From positions 62,001 to 126,000 of the forward strand of contig CAVQSZ010000027.1 of NCBI GenBank assembly GCA_963716115.1: a stretch of 64,000 nucleotides of DNA. The letters are read 5' to 3'. A program made the translations under genes and the position numbers. This DNA comes from AP-15 sp963716115. Its GTDB lineage: Bacteria > Pseudomonadota > Alphaproteobacteria > ATCC43930 > CGMCC-115725. Below, piece by piece: positions 8,241-17,951 of this stretch; position 1 is the stretch's first letter, and every line of letters begins with the position of its first letter. A model generated the notes under the pieces. The model saw nothing but the letters and a program-made list of their open reading frames with translations, did not search any database and was not told the origin of the DNA.

Positions 8241-9278
8241 TCACAGGACCGCTTCGGCGACGATGCGCAGCGCCTCGCGGCTGGGGGCGGCCAGCACCAA
8301 GGCGCCGACCCGGTGGTCACGGGCTACTTCCTGCCAGGCCTGCAGACGGTCCCTGATCCGCTCCTTCGGCCCGATCAGCGAGGTCTCGTCGATCAGCGCG
8401 TCGGGCACCGCGGCCTCGGCCTCGCGGCGCTTGCCGTCGAGATAGAGATCCTGAATTTGCGCCGCCGCCGCCTCGTAGCCCATGCGCTTGGCCAGATCGT
8501 TGTAGTAGTTCTTCGCGCGCGCCCCCATCCCGCCGATGTAAAGCGCGAAATTCGGGCGGATCGCATCGCGGCAGGCGGCGAGGTCGTCGCCGACCGCGAC
8601 CCGCACATAAGGGGCGATGTCGAAATCGGCGAGCGTCTTGCCGCCGCCGGCCTTGGCGATCCCCTCCAGGATCGGCGTGGTGACGACCGCGGCCTTCTCC
8701 GGCGACATGAAGAACGGCAACGTCCCGTCGGCGACCTCGCCGGCGGTGCGCAGCCCGGGCGGGGCCACCGCCGCGGTGTAGATCTTCAGGCTCGGGTCGC
8801 CGTGGATGATGCTCCTGAGCGGCTTGCCGAGGCCGCTGGCGCCCGGCCCGGCATACGGGATGTCGTAATGCGCGCCGTGAAATTCGAGCGGCCCCTTGCG
8901 CTCGAGGATCTGCCGGATGATCGCGATGTACTCGCGGGTGCGGGCCAAGGGCTTGCCGAACGGCGCGCCGTGCCAGCCCTCGACCACCTGCGGCCCGGAC
9001 GGGCCGACGCCGCACAGAAAGCGGTTGCCGGAGAGCGCCTGCAAGGTCATCGCCGTCATCGCCGCGCAGGCGGGCGTGCGCGCCGGAATCTGCATGATGC
9101 TGGTGCCGGCCTTGATCGTCCTGGTCTGCGCCAGCACCCAGGCCACGGGCGAGACCGCGTCGGTGCCATAGGCCTCGCCGCTCCACACCGCCTCGTAGCC
9201 CAGCCGCTCGGCCTCCCACACGCTCTCCATGTCGATGCCGGCGGCGGGCGACACCCGCAAGGTCATGGCCAGCTTCAT
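8241..9278 (-). CDS. LLM class F420/flavin-dependent oxidoreductase
   Basis: The 345-residue protein is a luciferase-like TIM barrel. Typical segments are AERLGYEAVWSGEAYGTDAV, AGTSIMQIPARTPACAAMTA, LSGNRFLCGVGPSGPQVVEG and GKPLARTREYIAIIRQIL, followed by IYTAAVAPPGLRTAGEVADG. This subgroup usually uses F420 or FMN to oxidise or reduce small organic substrates, and the partner cannot be decided here. It is the first gene of a three-gene minus-strand unit with the unknown protein and the 2OG-Fe oxygenase. It is one of three LLM genes in the window (others at 13919 and 53487). Confidence 0.85.
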   Translation of the reverse strand: MKLAMTLRVSPAAGIDMESVWEAERLGYEAVWSGEAYGTDAVSPVAWVLAQTRTIKAGTSIMQIPARTPACAAMTAMTLQALSGNRFLCGVGPSGPQVVEGWHGAPFGKPLARTREYIAIIRQILERKGPLEFHGAHYDIPYAGPGASGLGKPLRSIIHGDPSLKIYTAAVAPPGLRTAGEVADGTLPFFMSPEKAAVVTTPILEGIAKAGGGKTLADFDIAPYVRVAVGDDLAACRDAIRPNFALYIGGMGARAKNYYNDLAKRMGYEAAAAQIQDLYLDGKRREAEAAVPDALIDETSLIGPKERIRDRLQAWQEVARDHRVGALVLAAPSREALRIVAEAVL

Positions 9279-9393
9279 CGCTATCCTCCCGAGAAAGCTT
9301 TACCGCAAAGGACGCCAAGGAGGCGCAATGTACGCCGAGCATAGTCGGAGCTTCGCGCCCTCTGCGTTAGCGCGTATTTCAGGATGCTGACAT

Positions 9394-12300
9394 TCATGCC
9401 GCATTCCCGGCTTGCGCGATGGGCCGGCGGTGCGGCAGCCGGATGACGAACTCGGCAAACTCGCCGACCCGGCTGTCGACCGCGATGGTGCCGCCATGCT
9501 GCTGGGTGACGATGTCCTAGCTGATCGACAGGCCGAGGCCGGTGCCTTCGCCGGTCGGCTTGGTGGTGAAGAACGGCTGGAACAATCTTGTCCCTGATTT
9601 CGGGCGGAATACCGGCGCCGTTGTCGCGGATGCGGATTTCGACCGCCTCGCCGCGGTCGCGCGTCGCCACTTTCAGCGCCGGCCGAAAGCCCGGCTCGGC
9701 GCCGTCGCGCGGTCGCCTGGCGGCGGCATAGAAGCCGTTGCCGATCAGGTTGAGCAACACCCGGGTGAAATCCTGCGGCACCAGCTCGATCGCGCGCGAT
9801 GCCCGGGGCGAAATCGCGTTCCAGCGTGATATTGAAGCTCCGGGTCCTGGGCGCGCGCGCCGTGATAGGCGAGGTTGAGGGCCTCCTCGACCAGCGCGTT
9901 GAGGTCGACCTCGCGGCGCTCGCCGGTCCCCCCGCGCGAATGCTCCAGCATGCTCTTGACGATGCCGTCGGCGCGCCTGCCGTGCTCGGCGATCTTTTCG
10001 AGATTGCCGGTCAGCATCGCGACGATTTCGTCGACATCGGCGAGCTTGTCGCCGTCGAGCGCCGCCAGGGCCGGTGCGGCAGTCTCCTTCAGCTCGTCCA
10101 GCAGTTCGACCGAGAGGCCGGCGAAATTGTTGACGAAGTTGAGCGGGTTCTTGATCTCGTGGGCGATCCCGGCGGTCAACTGGCCGAACGAGGCCATCTT
10201 CTCGGCTTGGATCAGCCGGTCCTGGGCGCGGCGCAAATCGGCGAGCGCGTTCTCGGCGGCGGCGTGCGCGCGGCGCGCCTCCTCTCCGCGGGCGGCAAGT
10301 TCCTGGAACAGCCGCGCGTTCTCGATCGCCAGCACCGCCTGTCCGGCGAAGGTTTGTAAGAGGGTCGGGATGGTCGGCGCAAAGCCGCCGACGGTGCGCC
10401 GGCGGATCACCAGCCCGCCGACGACCTTGTCCTCGCGCAACAGCGGCACCGCCAGAACGGCATGGATGCCTCCAGCAATGCACCGGCATCGGGGTTCGTC
10501 GGATCCTGCTGCACGTCCTCGACATGCACCGGCGCGCGCTCGACCGCGGCGCGGCCGAGATGGGTCTCGCCCAGCCTGACCCTGCCGTTCGCGCAACCCC
10601 TCGACCCGCTCGGCGCTCATGCCAAAGGCGGATTTGGGCACGAAGACTTGTTCGGTCTCGTCGAATTCGTAGATCGTGCCTTCGTCGGCCTGCGACAGCT
10701 GCGCCGCGCGGCTGATGATCGTGGCGAGCACGGTGTCGAGATCGAGCGAGGAATTGACAGCGCGCAGCACTTCTTCCAGCGCCTGCAGTTCGGCGACCGA
10801 GCGGGTCAGCTCGTCGGTGCGGGCCTGCAATTCGCCGAGCAGCCGCGCATTCTCGATCGCGATGACCGCCTGGTCGGCAAAGGTGCGCACCAGCTCGATC
10901 TGCCGCTCGGTGAACGGCTCGACCCGCTGGCGGGCAACCACGATGACACCGATCGGCTCGCCTTTGCGCAATAACGGGACGCCGAGCTGGGTCCGCAAAT
11001 TGCCGAGCGAGGTCGCCTGGCTCAGCGTGTATTCCGGATCCGAAGCCGTGTCGGCGACCTGTATTACGGTCCCCTCCAGCACGACCCGACCGGTTATCGA
11101 CCCGCGGCCAGGTACCAGTGGATGGTCCCGGAGGAATGCCTGCAGCTTGCGGGCCGCTTCCATTGTGTCCGGGGAGAAGGCACAGACGGTCGCGATGCGG
11201 TATACCTCGCCCTCACGACGAAAAATCGCGCTGTAGCCAGCATCGCAGAGCCGAGCGGCCGTCTCGGCAACTGTGTCCAGGATCGGCTGCAGATCGAAGG
11301 TCGAACGGCTGATGACTTTCAGCACGTCGCTGGTCGCGGTCTGGTATTCGAGCAATTCTTCGAGGTCGCGCGTGCGGGCCTGCAATTCGCCGAGCAGCCG
11401 CGCATTCTCCATCGCGATCACCGCCTGGTCGGCAAAGGTGCGCACCAGCTCGATCTGCCGCTCGGTGAACGGCTCGACCCGCTGGCGCGCCAGATACAGC
11501 ACGCCGATCGGCTCGCTCTCGCGCAACAGCGGCACGCCGAGTGCCGTGCGCATCTTCCCGATCGTGATGACTTCGGGCAGCGCATATTCGGGATCAGCGG
11601 CGATATCGGCGACGTGCACGACGCGACGTTCGAGAGCGGCACGTCCGGTAACGCTGCCGCGGTCGGGTTCAAACCGGAGCCTGCGGGCGATCTCGTTCGA
11701 ATTCGGCGGAAAACGCGAAGCTCGATGCGACCGGATAAACGCCGCCCTCGCGCAGCGCAGATCAGCCCCATTTCGGCCTTGCACAGCCGCGCCGCGGTCG
11801 TCAGCAATGTATCGAGCACCGGCTGCAGATCGAAGGTCGAGCGGCTGATGACCTTGAGCACATCGCTGGTCGCGGTCTGGTATTCGAGCAATTCTTCGAG
11901 ATCGCCGGTGCGTTCGCGCAGATTCGTTGAGCAGCCGCGCATTCTCGATCGCGATCACCGCCTGGTCGGCGAAATTTTCGAGGAGCGCGATTTGCTTGTC
12001 GGTGAACGGCCGGACTTCGTGCCGATGGACGTTGATGACGCCGAGGAGCGTGCCGTCGCGGCACAGCGCCACCGCGAGCCAGGTGCGGATATTTCTCAAT
12101 TCGAGCCGTTTGCGCGCGATGGGCTTGTTGCGAAACGCATCGGTCTCGCGCACGTCGGCGATGTGGACGACGCGTTGGCCGCGCGTGAAGCGGATCATAC
12201 AGCCCGCCCGGTCGGCTCAGGTCGCTCGGGCCGAGCGCGCTTAGCTTCTCGAAGGCATCGGGTTCGCCATGCGCGGCGACGAGGTGGAGCAGCTTGCCGT

Positions 12301-13078
12301 CGAAGGTACGAAGCTGCCGCTTCGTCGGCCTCGCACAGCCGCACCGCCCTCTCGAGCCATGGCATCGAAGACCGGCGTCGGGTCGCCGGGCGAGGAATTG
12401 ATGACCTGCAAGACTTCGGCGGTCGCGGTCTGCTGGTCCAGCGCCTCGCGCGTTTCGTTGATCAGCCGCGCGTTCTCCATCGCGATCACCGCCTGCGCGG
12501 CGAAGTTCTGCAGCAACGCGATCTGCTTGTCGGTGAAGGGCCGCACCTCCTGGCGATAAACGTTGATCATGCCGAGCAGCGTTTCGTCTTTGCGCAGCGC
12601 AACGGACAGGGACGCGCGCACGCCGCTGGTGTCGACAAGCCCGCGAAAGATGGGATCGTCTCGGTAGGCATCCTCTTCGCGCCGGTCGGCCAGATGGACG
12701 AGGCGCTCGCCATGCGCGATCCGGTCGGCCGCACTGCCCGGGATGGGGCGGACAGGGCTGTGCTCCCGCAGCCATTCCACAAACCCGGAATCGCCACGAG
12801 CCGCGACGGCATGGAGCTGTTCGCCATCGAATCGCCACACGTGGCCGTGGCTCGCTTCGCACAGCCGCATCGCCTTTTCCAGCATCGCGTCGAACACCGG
12901 CGCGAGGTCGCCCCCCGAGGAATTGATGACCTGCAACACCTCGGCGGTCGCGGTCTGCTCGCGCCAGCGCCTCGTCGCGCTCGGCGGTTCGCGCCTTAAG
13001 CTCGCCGGCGAGCTCGTCAAGCTGTCGCTGGAGCTCGGCGATGATCTGCGGAGGATCGGATACCGCGACGCCGGGCAT
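9394..13078 (-). pseudogene. Broken multi-GAF hybrid sensor histidine kinase
   Basis: Read through its breaks, this is a soluble sensor kinase of about 1,200 residues. It has a short coiled coil (IAELQRQLDELAGELKART), five or so repeated GAF modules joined by QTATAEVLQVINSS linkers (ENARL and FTDKQIALLQNFA repeated), then HisKA (SFGQLTAGIAHEIKNPLNFV) and an HATPase domain (LLNLIGNGFYAA, IRDNGAGIPPEIRDK, GTGLGLSIS). The start at 13078 follows GGGGAGGG. The frame changes at least ten times (for example near 12961, 12345, 12206, 11929, 11690, 10600, 9820 and 9590), and a TAG at 9517-9519 interrupts the conserved SIS-DIVTQQHGG motif. Sequencing error alone is unlikely to explain so many lesions, so I call it a pseudogene. 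Confidence 0.8.
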
Positions 13079-13189
13079 CTTGCCCTCCCCAATGTGCCCA
13101 ACCGCGCCTTGCCGCCAGCATAGCACGAAACCCATAACATGGCGGAGAGGAAGCCGACAGCCGAGCGCCGCCCGCCCGCTGGTGTTCAG

Positions 13190-13840
13190 ACGCAAACAGA
13201 TGATGCGCCTTGCGCTTTCTCGTCTTGCCCGGCCTTGGGCCACGGCTGTCCGGTTCAGTTGCCGAGACAATGTAAACGCGTTCCGAATATCGGCTTACGC
13301 AACCCCAGATACCCCTTGCCCGGACTTGTTCCGGGTATCCACGCCCTTGCGACCGTGGTGGCCGCGCCGAAGGAAGGCGTGGACGGCCGGGTCGAGCCCG
13401 GCCGAGGGGATCATGGGTTGTTTCGCAGCCCTGTCTCATAACCGCATCCGCGGAACCGGACAGCTGTGGCGTTGGGCCGGGCATCCACGCCTTGGTGCGC
13501 CTCGGCTGCGTCCATGGATGTCCGCGGAACGCGGCTGTCCGGTTCAAGTTTTCTTAAGCCGAAAGGCTTCCACAGCCACTCGAAATGCACTGAGAAGTCG
13601 TCATGGCCGGCCTCCGAGCCGTGGGCCTTCAGCCCACGGACTTGATCCGTGGGCATCTACCGGGCAGCGGAGGGGTTGGAAGGCGTGGATGCGCCGTCGC
13701 TCGGGGGAGGCGTAGGATGCCCGTGTCAAGCACGGGCATGACGGGTTTGGGTTGAGGTCGAACACCGGTTCCACAACCGGTTTCGACGAGCCGGACAGCC
13801 GTGGGTTGGGCCCGGCCAAGACGATCTACGGTTGATATTG
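13190..13840. repeat. Cluster of extragenic hairpin repeats
   Basis: The 840 bases between the kinase start and the next gene hold no convincing coding sequence. They contain four copies, two in each direction, of a CGGCTGTCCGGTTC-like core (about 13242, 13455, 13533 and 13792). They also hold fragments of a GTCTTGCCCGGCC...GGGCATCCACGCC palindrome also found inside the element at 40265-40491, and at 13621-13655 the GTGGGCCTTCAGCCCACGG hairpin shared with 32.6, 37.3, 40.1 and 40.6 kb. The segment looks like a landing zone of REP-like sequences. Confidence 0.65.
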
Positions 13841-13918
13841 CTCATCGTGGCCGCAACCGCGTTTGTTGAACGGGCAGCCGTGGCTCGGAGGCCCGCCATG
13901 ACGAAAAAGCGATCGGCG

Positions 13919-14755
13919 TCAGCGGGTCCGGCGAACCGGTTTCGCGGCGCGCGCCACCCGCTCGACCGCAGAGAGCCAGTCGTCGAGCGTGCGCTCGGCG
14001 GGCTCGACCAGGACATGCCCGACCCCGGCCTCGCCATAGGCGGCGAGCCGGGCGGCCAGCGCCGCCTCGTCCTTGCCGTCCCAGCCATAGCGCAGCGAGA
14101 TCGCGAATTCCGGCTCCGGCCGCGCGGCGCGCAGCCGGCGCACGATCGGTGCGGCCTCCTCCGGCGATAATCGCGAGCCGTGCCAGCCATCGAGGCGCAA
14201 CGCGCGCTTCAGCGCCGGCTCCGAGCTGCCGCCGATCCAGATCGGGATCGGCCTGACCGGAAGCGGCAGCATCCGCATGTCCTCGACCACCGCCGGGATG
14301 TGGCGCGCCGGGAAGCTCACCGGGTCCTCTTCCCACACCGCCTGCATCAGCGCGATGCCCTCGTCCATGCGCCGGCCGCGCTCGCGGAACGGCGCGCCCA
14401 GCGCGGCGAACTCGGCCTCCATCCAGCCGACCCCGGCCCCGAGGATCAGCCGCCCTTCCGACAGGTTCTGCAAGGTCGCCAATTCCTTGGCGAGCGGCAG
14501 CGGGTGCCGCATCGGCAGCACCAGCACGCTGGTGCCGAGCCCGATCCTTTTGGTGAAGGCCGCCGCCCAGGTCAGGGTCAGCACCGGGTCCCAGAAGATC
14601 GCCGAGGGCGGGTAGGGCGCGCCCTTCGGCACGATGATGTGCTCGCTCGTCCAGGCGTCGGCAAAGCCCAGCTCCTCAGCCTGGATCGCCGCCCGCCGGA
14701 TCGCTTCCGGCCCGGCCTTGCGACCGATGTGCGGGAGATGAACGCCGATGCGCAT
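13919..14755 (-). CDS. LLM class F420-dependent oxidoreductase
   Basis: The 278-residue protein begins MRIGVHLPHIGRKAGPEAIR and has the F420-type luciferase-like signatures AEELGFADAWTSEHIIVP, RIGLGTSVLVLPMRHPLPLA, GRLILGAGVGWMEAEFAALG and RPIPIWIGGSSEPALKRALR. The last two are usual in F420-dependent family members. The substrate is unknown. The gene lies 41 bases beyond moaE on the same strand and could be the last gene of the long molybdenum-cofactor/repair transcript, though function gives no obvious link. The start at 14755 fits the family N-terminus exactly. Confidence 0.85.
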   Translation of the reverse strand: MRIGVHLPHIGRKAGPEAIRRAAIQAEELGFADAWTSEHIIVPKGAPYPPSAIFWDPVLTLTWAAAFTKRIGLGTSVLVLPMRHPLPLAKELATLQNLSEGRLILGAGVGWMEAEFAALGAPFRERGRRMDEGIALMQAVWEEDPVSFPARHIPAVVEDMRMLPLPVRPIPIWIGGSSEPALKRALRLDGWHGSRLSPEEAAPIVRRLRAARPEPEFAISLRYGWDGKDEAALAARLAAYGEAGVGHVLVEPAERTLDDWLSAVERVARAAKPVRRTR

Positions 14756-14796
14756 GACCTGCTCTCCATCAAGGCGCGGGGCTGAAGGCTCTCCAA

Positions 14797-15252
14797 CTAA
14801 TCCGTCGGCGACCAGCGCCGGGCGGCGGCGTCGTCCTCGGCGCGGGCCTCGACCCAGCGTTCGCCGGCCGGGGTCTGCTCGCTCTTCCAAAAGGGCGCCT
14901 CGGTCTTCAGCCAGTCGATCAGAAAATGGCAGGCGGCGAGCGCCGCTTCGCGGCCCGGCGAGGCGGTGGCGACGAGCACGATGCGGTCGCCGGGCTCGAG
15001 CCTGCCGTAGCGGTGGATGATCAGCGAAGCGTCGAGCGGCCAGCGCCGGTGCGCCTCGAGCTCGATCTCGGCGAGCTTCTTCTCGGTCATGCCGGGGTAG
15101 TGCTCGAGGGTCAGCGCCGCGACCCGGTCGCCGCCGCCCATGTCGCGCACCAGCCCGATAAAGCTCGCCACCCCGCCGATCCGGCGATTGCCGGCGGCGA
15201 GGCGCTCGAGCTCGACGCCGACATCGAAATCCTCGCGCTGCACGCGGATCAT
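14797..15252 (-). CDS. moaE: Molybdopterin synthase catalytic subunit MoaE
   Basis: The 151-residue product is the large subunit of molybdopterin synthase, which with thiocarboxylated MoaD inserts the dithiolene sulfurs into precursor Z. Recognisable segments are GGVASFIGLVRDMGGGDRV, LTLEHYPGMTEKKLAEIELE, SLIIHRYGRLEPGDRIVLVA and the active-site region WLKTEAPFWKSEQTPAGERW with conserved lysines. The length matches the family. It starts 4 bases after the moaD stop, within a moeA-moaD-moaE run. Confidence 0.94.
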   Translation of the reverse strand: MIRVQREDFDVGVELERLAAGNRRIGGVASFIGLVRDMGGGDRVAALTLEHYPGMTEKKLAEIELEAHRRWPLDASLIIHRYGRLEPGDRIVLVATASPGREAALAACHFLIDWLKTEAPFWKSEQTPAGERWVEARAEDDAAARRWSPTD

Positions 15253-15256
15253 CGGC

Positions 15257-15508
15257 TCACCCTCCGGTGACGGGCGGGAAGATCGCGACCTCGTCGCCCT
15301 CGCGGATCGGATGATCGAGCCCGACATAGTCGCGATTGACGGCGACGCGCACGACCGCGAGGTTTTGCAGGGCCTCGGCATGGCCGCCGCCGCGCGCCCG
15401 CAGCCACTCGATCAGCCCGGCCACGTCGCGGATGTCGGGCGGCAGCGCCACCTCCTCCTCGGCGCAGCCGACCCGCGCCCGCAGCCAGGCGAAATAGAGG
15501 ATTTTCAC
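15257..15508 (-). CDS. moaD: Molybdopterin synthase sulfur carrier subunit MoaD
   Basis: This 83-residue ubiquitin-like protein begins MKILYFAWLRARVGCAEEEV and ends REGDEVAIFPPVTGG. The terminal Gly-Gly is the site adenylated by MoeB/MoaB-type enzymes and converted to a thiocarboxylate. The length and the C-terminus are diagnostic. Its start overlaps the moeA stop by four bases (ATGA) and moaE follows after 4 bases, so the three proteins are translationally coupled. Confidence 0.94.
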   Translation of the reverse strand: MKILYFAWLRARVGCAEEEVALPPDIRDVAGLIEWLRARGGGHAEALQNLAVVRVAVNRDYVGLDHPIREGDEVAIFPPVTGG

Positions 15509-16758
15509 CCGATCACCTCGCAGAAGGGCAGAAAATCGACCGTCGTGCCGGGCGCGAGGTCGCCGGTCGCCTCGTCGAGCACGGCGAGGCCTTCGGACTG
15601 CACGATCGAGGACAGGATGCCGGCGCCGTCGCGGGCGAACTTGACCGCGGTCAGGCCGTCGCCGTGGCGCTCCAGGCTGACGCGCAGGTATTCCCGGCGG
15701 CCCGGCTTCTTGCGGTGGGCGAAGCCGGCGCGGACCGGGAACAGGCGGGGCGGGGCCGGCGCGGCCCCGGCGAGCCGCAGGATCAGCGGCCGGGCGAGGA
15801 CGGCGAAGGTCACGACGGCCGCCACCGGGTTGCCCGGCAGCCCGATCAGCGGCGCGCCGCCGACCTGGCCCAGCGCTACCGGCCGGCCGGGCTTGATCGC
15901 GAGCCGCCAGAAATGCAGGCGGCCGAGCCGCTCGACCGCGGTCCTGACGTGGTCCTCCTCGCCGGTCGACACGCCGCCCGAGGTCACAATCAGATCGTGC
16001 CCGGCGGCGGCCGCGGCGAGGGTGTCGGCGAGCGCCCCGGCGCGGTCGGGGCGGATCCCGAAATCGGTGACGACGCAGCCGAGGCCCCGCAGCAGCGCCG
16101 CGAGCATGAAGCGGTTGGCGTCATAGATCGCGCCGGGCGGCAATGCCGCGCCGGGCTCGCAAACCTCGTCGCCGGTTGAAACCAGCGCCGCGCGCAATCG
16201 CCGGAACACCGGCAGCTCATGGCGGCCGAGCGCCGCGGCGAGGCCGAGATCGGCCGGGCCGAGCCGGCGCCCGGCGGCGAGCGCGACCGCGCCCGCGGCC
16301 ACGTCCTCGCCGGCATGGCGGCGGTTGGCGCCCTTCCTGATCCCCGGCCTGATGCGCACCCGACCGGCCTCGACGGCGCAGTCCTCCTGCATCATCACCG
16401 TGTCGGCGCCCTCGGGCATCGGCGCGCCGGTGAAGATCCGGATCGCCTCGCCGCGCCGCATGGGCCGGTCGAGCGGATGGCCGGCGGCGGCCTGGCCGGC
16501 GACCGGCAGAACGGTCTCGCCGTCGGGCAGCAGGTCGGCATGGGCCAGGGCATAGCCGTCGACCGCGCTGTTGGCGTGCGGCGGCAGGTTCATCGCGGCG
16601 ACGAGGTCGCGCGCCAGCACCCGGCCGGCGGCCCGCGGCAGCGGCGCGGTCTCGGCCTCGACCACCGGGGCGACCCGCGCCTCGATCTCGGCCAGCGCCG
16701 CCTCGACCGTCAGCAGCGCGCCGCCGAAGGCGAAGCAGTCGTCGCTGAGCTGGGCCAT
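15505..16758 (-). CDS. moeA: Molybdopterin molybdenumtransferase MoeA
   Basis: The 417-residue enzyme inserts molybdate into adenylylated molybdopterin. Family motifs are present in order: NLPPHANSAVDGYALAHADL, GEAIRIFTGAPMPEGADTVM, VSTGDEVCEPGAALPPGAIY, the GHDLIVTSGGVSTGEEDHV loop, and GGAPLIGLPGNPVAAVVTF near the C-terminal domain. The start codon overlaps the mobB stop (TGATG), and the stop overlaps moaD. The stop-start overlaps show a single cofactor operon. Confidence 0.94.
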   Translation of the reverse strand: MAQLSDDCFAFGGALLTVEAALAEIEARVAPVVEAETAPLPRAAGRVLARDLVAAMNLPPHANSAVDGYALAHADLLPDGETVLPVAGQAAAGHPLDRPMRRGEAIRIFTGAPMPEGADTVMMQEDCAVEAGRVRIRPGIRKGANRRHAGEDVAAGAVALAAGRRLGPADLGLAAALGRHELPVFRRLRAALVSTGDEVCEPGAALPPGAIYDANRFMLAALLRGLGCVVTDFGIRPDRAGALADTLAAAAAGHDLIVTSGGVSTGEEDHVRTAVERLGRLHFWRLAIKPGRPVALGQVGGAPLIGLPGNPVAAVVTFAVLARPLILRLAGAAPAPPRLFPVRAGFAHRKKPGRREYLRVSLERHGDGLTAVKFARDGAGILSSIVQSEGLAVLDEATGDLAPGTTVDFLPFCEVIG

Positions 16759-17255
16759 CAGGCCAGCCCCTGATGCCGCAGGATGAAGGCGGCGACCGCG
16801 GTGGCGTCGGACAGCGGCAGCCACGGCAGCGTGAGCCCCGGCAGCCGCTGGTCGGAGGCGACCGCGACGATATGCGCGTCGTCGGGATGGAGCAGCGGCT
16901 TGCCCAGCGCCGGGCGGCAGATTTCGATCTTCGGGTGCGGATGCCGCTTGAACCCCTCGACCAGCAGCAGGTCGACCGGGCTCATCCGCGCCGCCAGCTC
17001 GTCGAGCGACGGCTCGGGCGCCTCGCGCAGCTCGCGCATCAGCGCCCAGCGGCGCTGCGAGGCGACCATCACCTCGCGGGCCCCGGCCTGGCGGTGGCGC
17101 CAGGAATCCTTTCCCGGCTGGTCGATGTCGAAGTCGTGATGGGCGTGCTTGACCGTCGACACGCTGACGCCGCGCGCCACGATTTCGGGGATCAGCGCCG
17201 CCATCAGGGTCGTCTTGCCGCTCCCGCTCCAGCCGGCGAGGCCAAAGATCCGCAT
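16758..17255 (-). CDS. mobB: Molybdopterin-guanine dinucleotide biosynthesis adaptor MobB
   Basis: The 165-residue P-loop protein begins MRIFGLAGWSGSGKTTLMAA (Walker A GWSGSGKT). It has the MobB-specific STVKHAHHDFDIDQPGKDSW segment, followed by REVMVASQRRWALM and DLLLVEGFKRHPHPKIEICR. MobB binds GTP and assists MobA in making the guanine dinucleotide form of the cofactor. The start at 17255 is chosen over 17279 because it fits the family N-terminus. No mobA is present in the window. Confidence 0.92.
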   Translation of the reverse strand: MRIFGLAGWSGSGKTTLMAALIPEIVARGVSVSTVKHAHHDFDIDQPGKDSWRHRQAGAREVMVASQRRWALMRELREAPEPSLDELAARMSPVDLLLVEGFKRHPHPKIEICRPALGKPLLHPDDAHIVAVASDQRLPGLTLPWLPLSDATAVAAFILRHQGLA

Positions 17256-17312
17256 GGGCCCTGCGTCCTCGGGGCTCACTTGGGGGCTGCCGGCGCGCGG
17301 CGCAACGCGGTC

Positions 17313-17918
17313 CTACGCCGGATGCTCGGTTTTGCGCCGGTCGACCGGGCGCGGCGGGCGCGGGCGGGACATGTGGCGCAGCCCGGCGGTCAGATAATCG
17401 TAGCCGGTCACCAGGGTCAGCAGCGCCGCGGCCCACAGCAGGAGCTCGCCGATCGCCGTGACCGGCAGCGCCGCCGGGCCGGCGTCGCCGACGATCAGCA
17501 CGCCGATCGCCACCATCTGGATCACGGTCTTCCATTTGGCGAGGCGCGAGACCGGCATGCCGACCCGCAGCCCGGCCAGATACTCGCGCAGCCCCGAGAC
17601 CAGGATCTCGCGGCACAGGATCACCAGCGCCGGCAATATCGCCTCGGCCGACAGCCGGCCGAACGCGGTCAGCATGAACAGGGTCGCCGAGACCAGCAGC
17701 TTGTCGGCGATCGGGTCGAGAAAGCGGCCGATCTCCGATTGCTGCTGCCACCGCCGCGCCATGTGCCCGTCGAGCCAATCGGTCAACCCCGCCGCCGAGA
17801 ACAGCGCGCAGGCGAGCCAGCGGGCGTAGTCGCCCGGCGCGTAGAAGGTCGCGACCACCACCGGGATCGCCAGGATGCGCGACAGCGTCAATAAATTCGG
17901 CAGGCTGGTCAGCGCCAC
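17313..17918 (-). CDS. pgsA: CDP-diacylglycerol-glycerol-3-phosphate phosphatidyltransferase
   Basis: The 201-residue integral membrane enzyme makes phosphatidylglycerol phosphate from CDP-diacylglycerol and glycerol-3-phosphate. The CDP-alcohol phosphotransferase signature is complete: LTDWLDGHMARRWQQQSEIG followed by RFLDPIADKLLV (DG..AR..G..LD..AD). Several hydrophobic helices follow (LPALVILCREILVSGLREYL, VIQMVAIGVLIVGDAG). It lies 33 bases after uvrC on the same strand, a pairing conserved in alphaproteobacteria. Confidence 0.94.
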   Translation of the reverse strand: MALTSLPNLLTLSRILAIPVVVATFYAPGDYARWLACALFSAAGLTDWLDGHMARRWQQQSEIGRFLDPIADKLLVSATLFMLTAFGRLSAEAILPALVILCREILVSGLREYLAGLRVGMPVSRLAKWKTVIQMVAIGVLIVGDAGPAALPVTAIGELLLWAAALLTLVTGYDYLTAGLRHMSRPRPPRPVDRRKTEHPA

Positions 17919-17951
17919 GCAACACTCCGGGCGAGAGAGGGATAAGCCATC

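Noticed and set aside
13190..13840. Possible CRISPR array
   Set aside because: The repeats are irregular in spacing, occur in both orientations and are hairpin-like. No cas gene is near.
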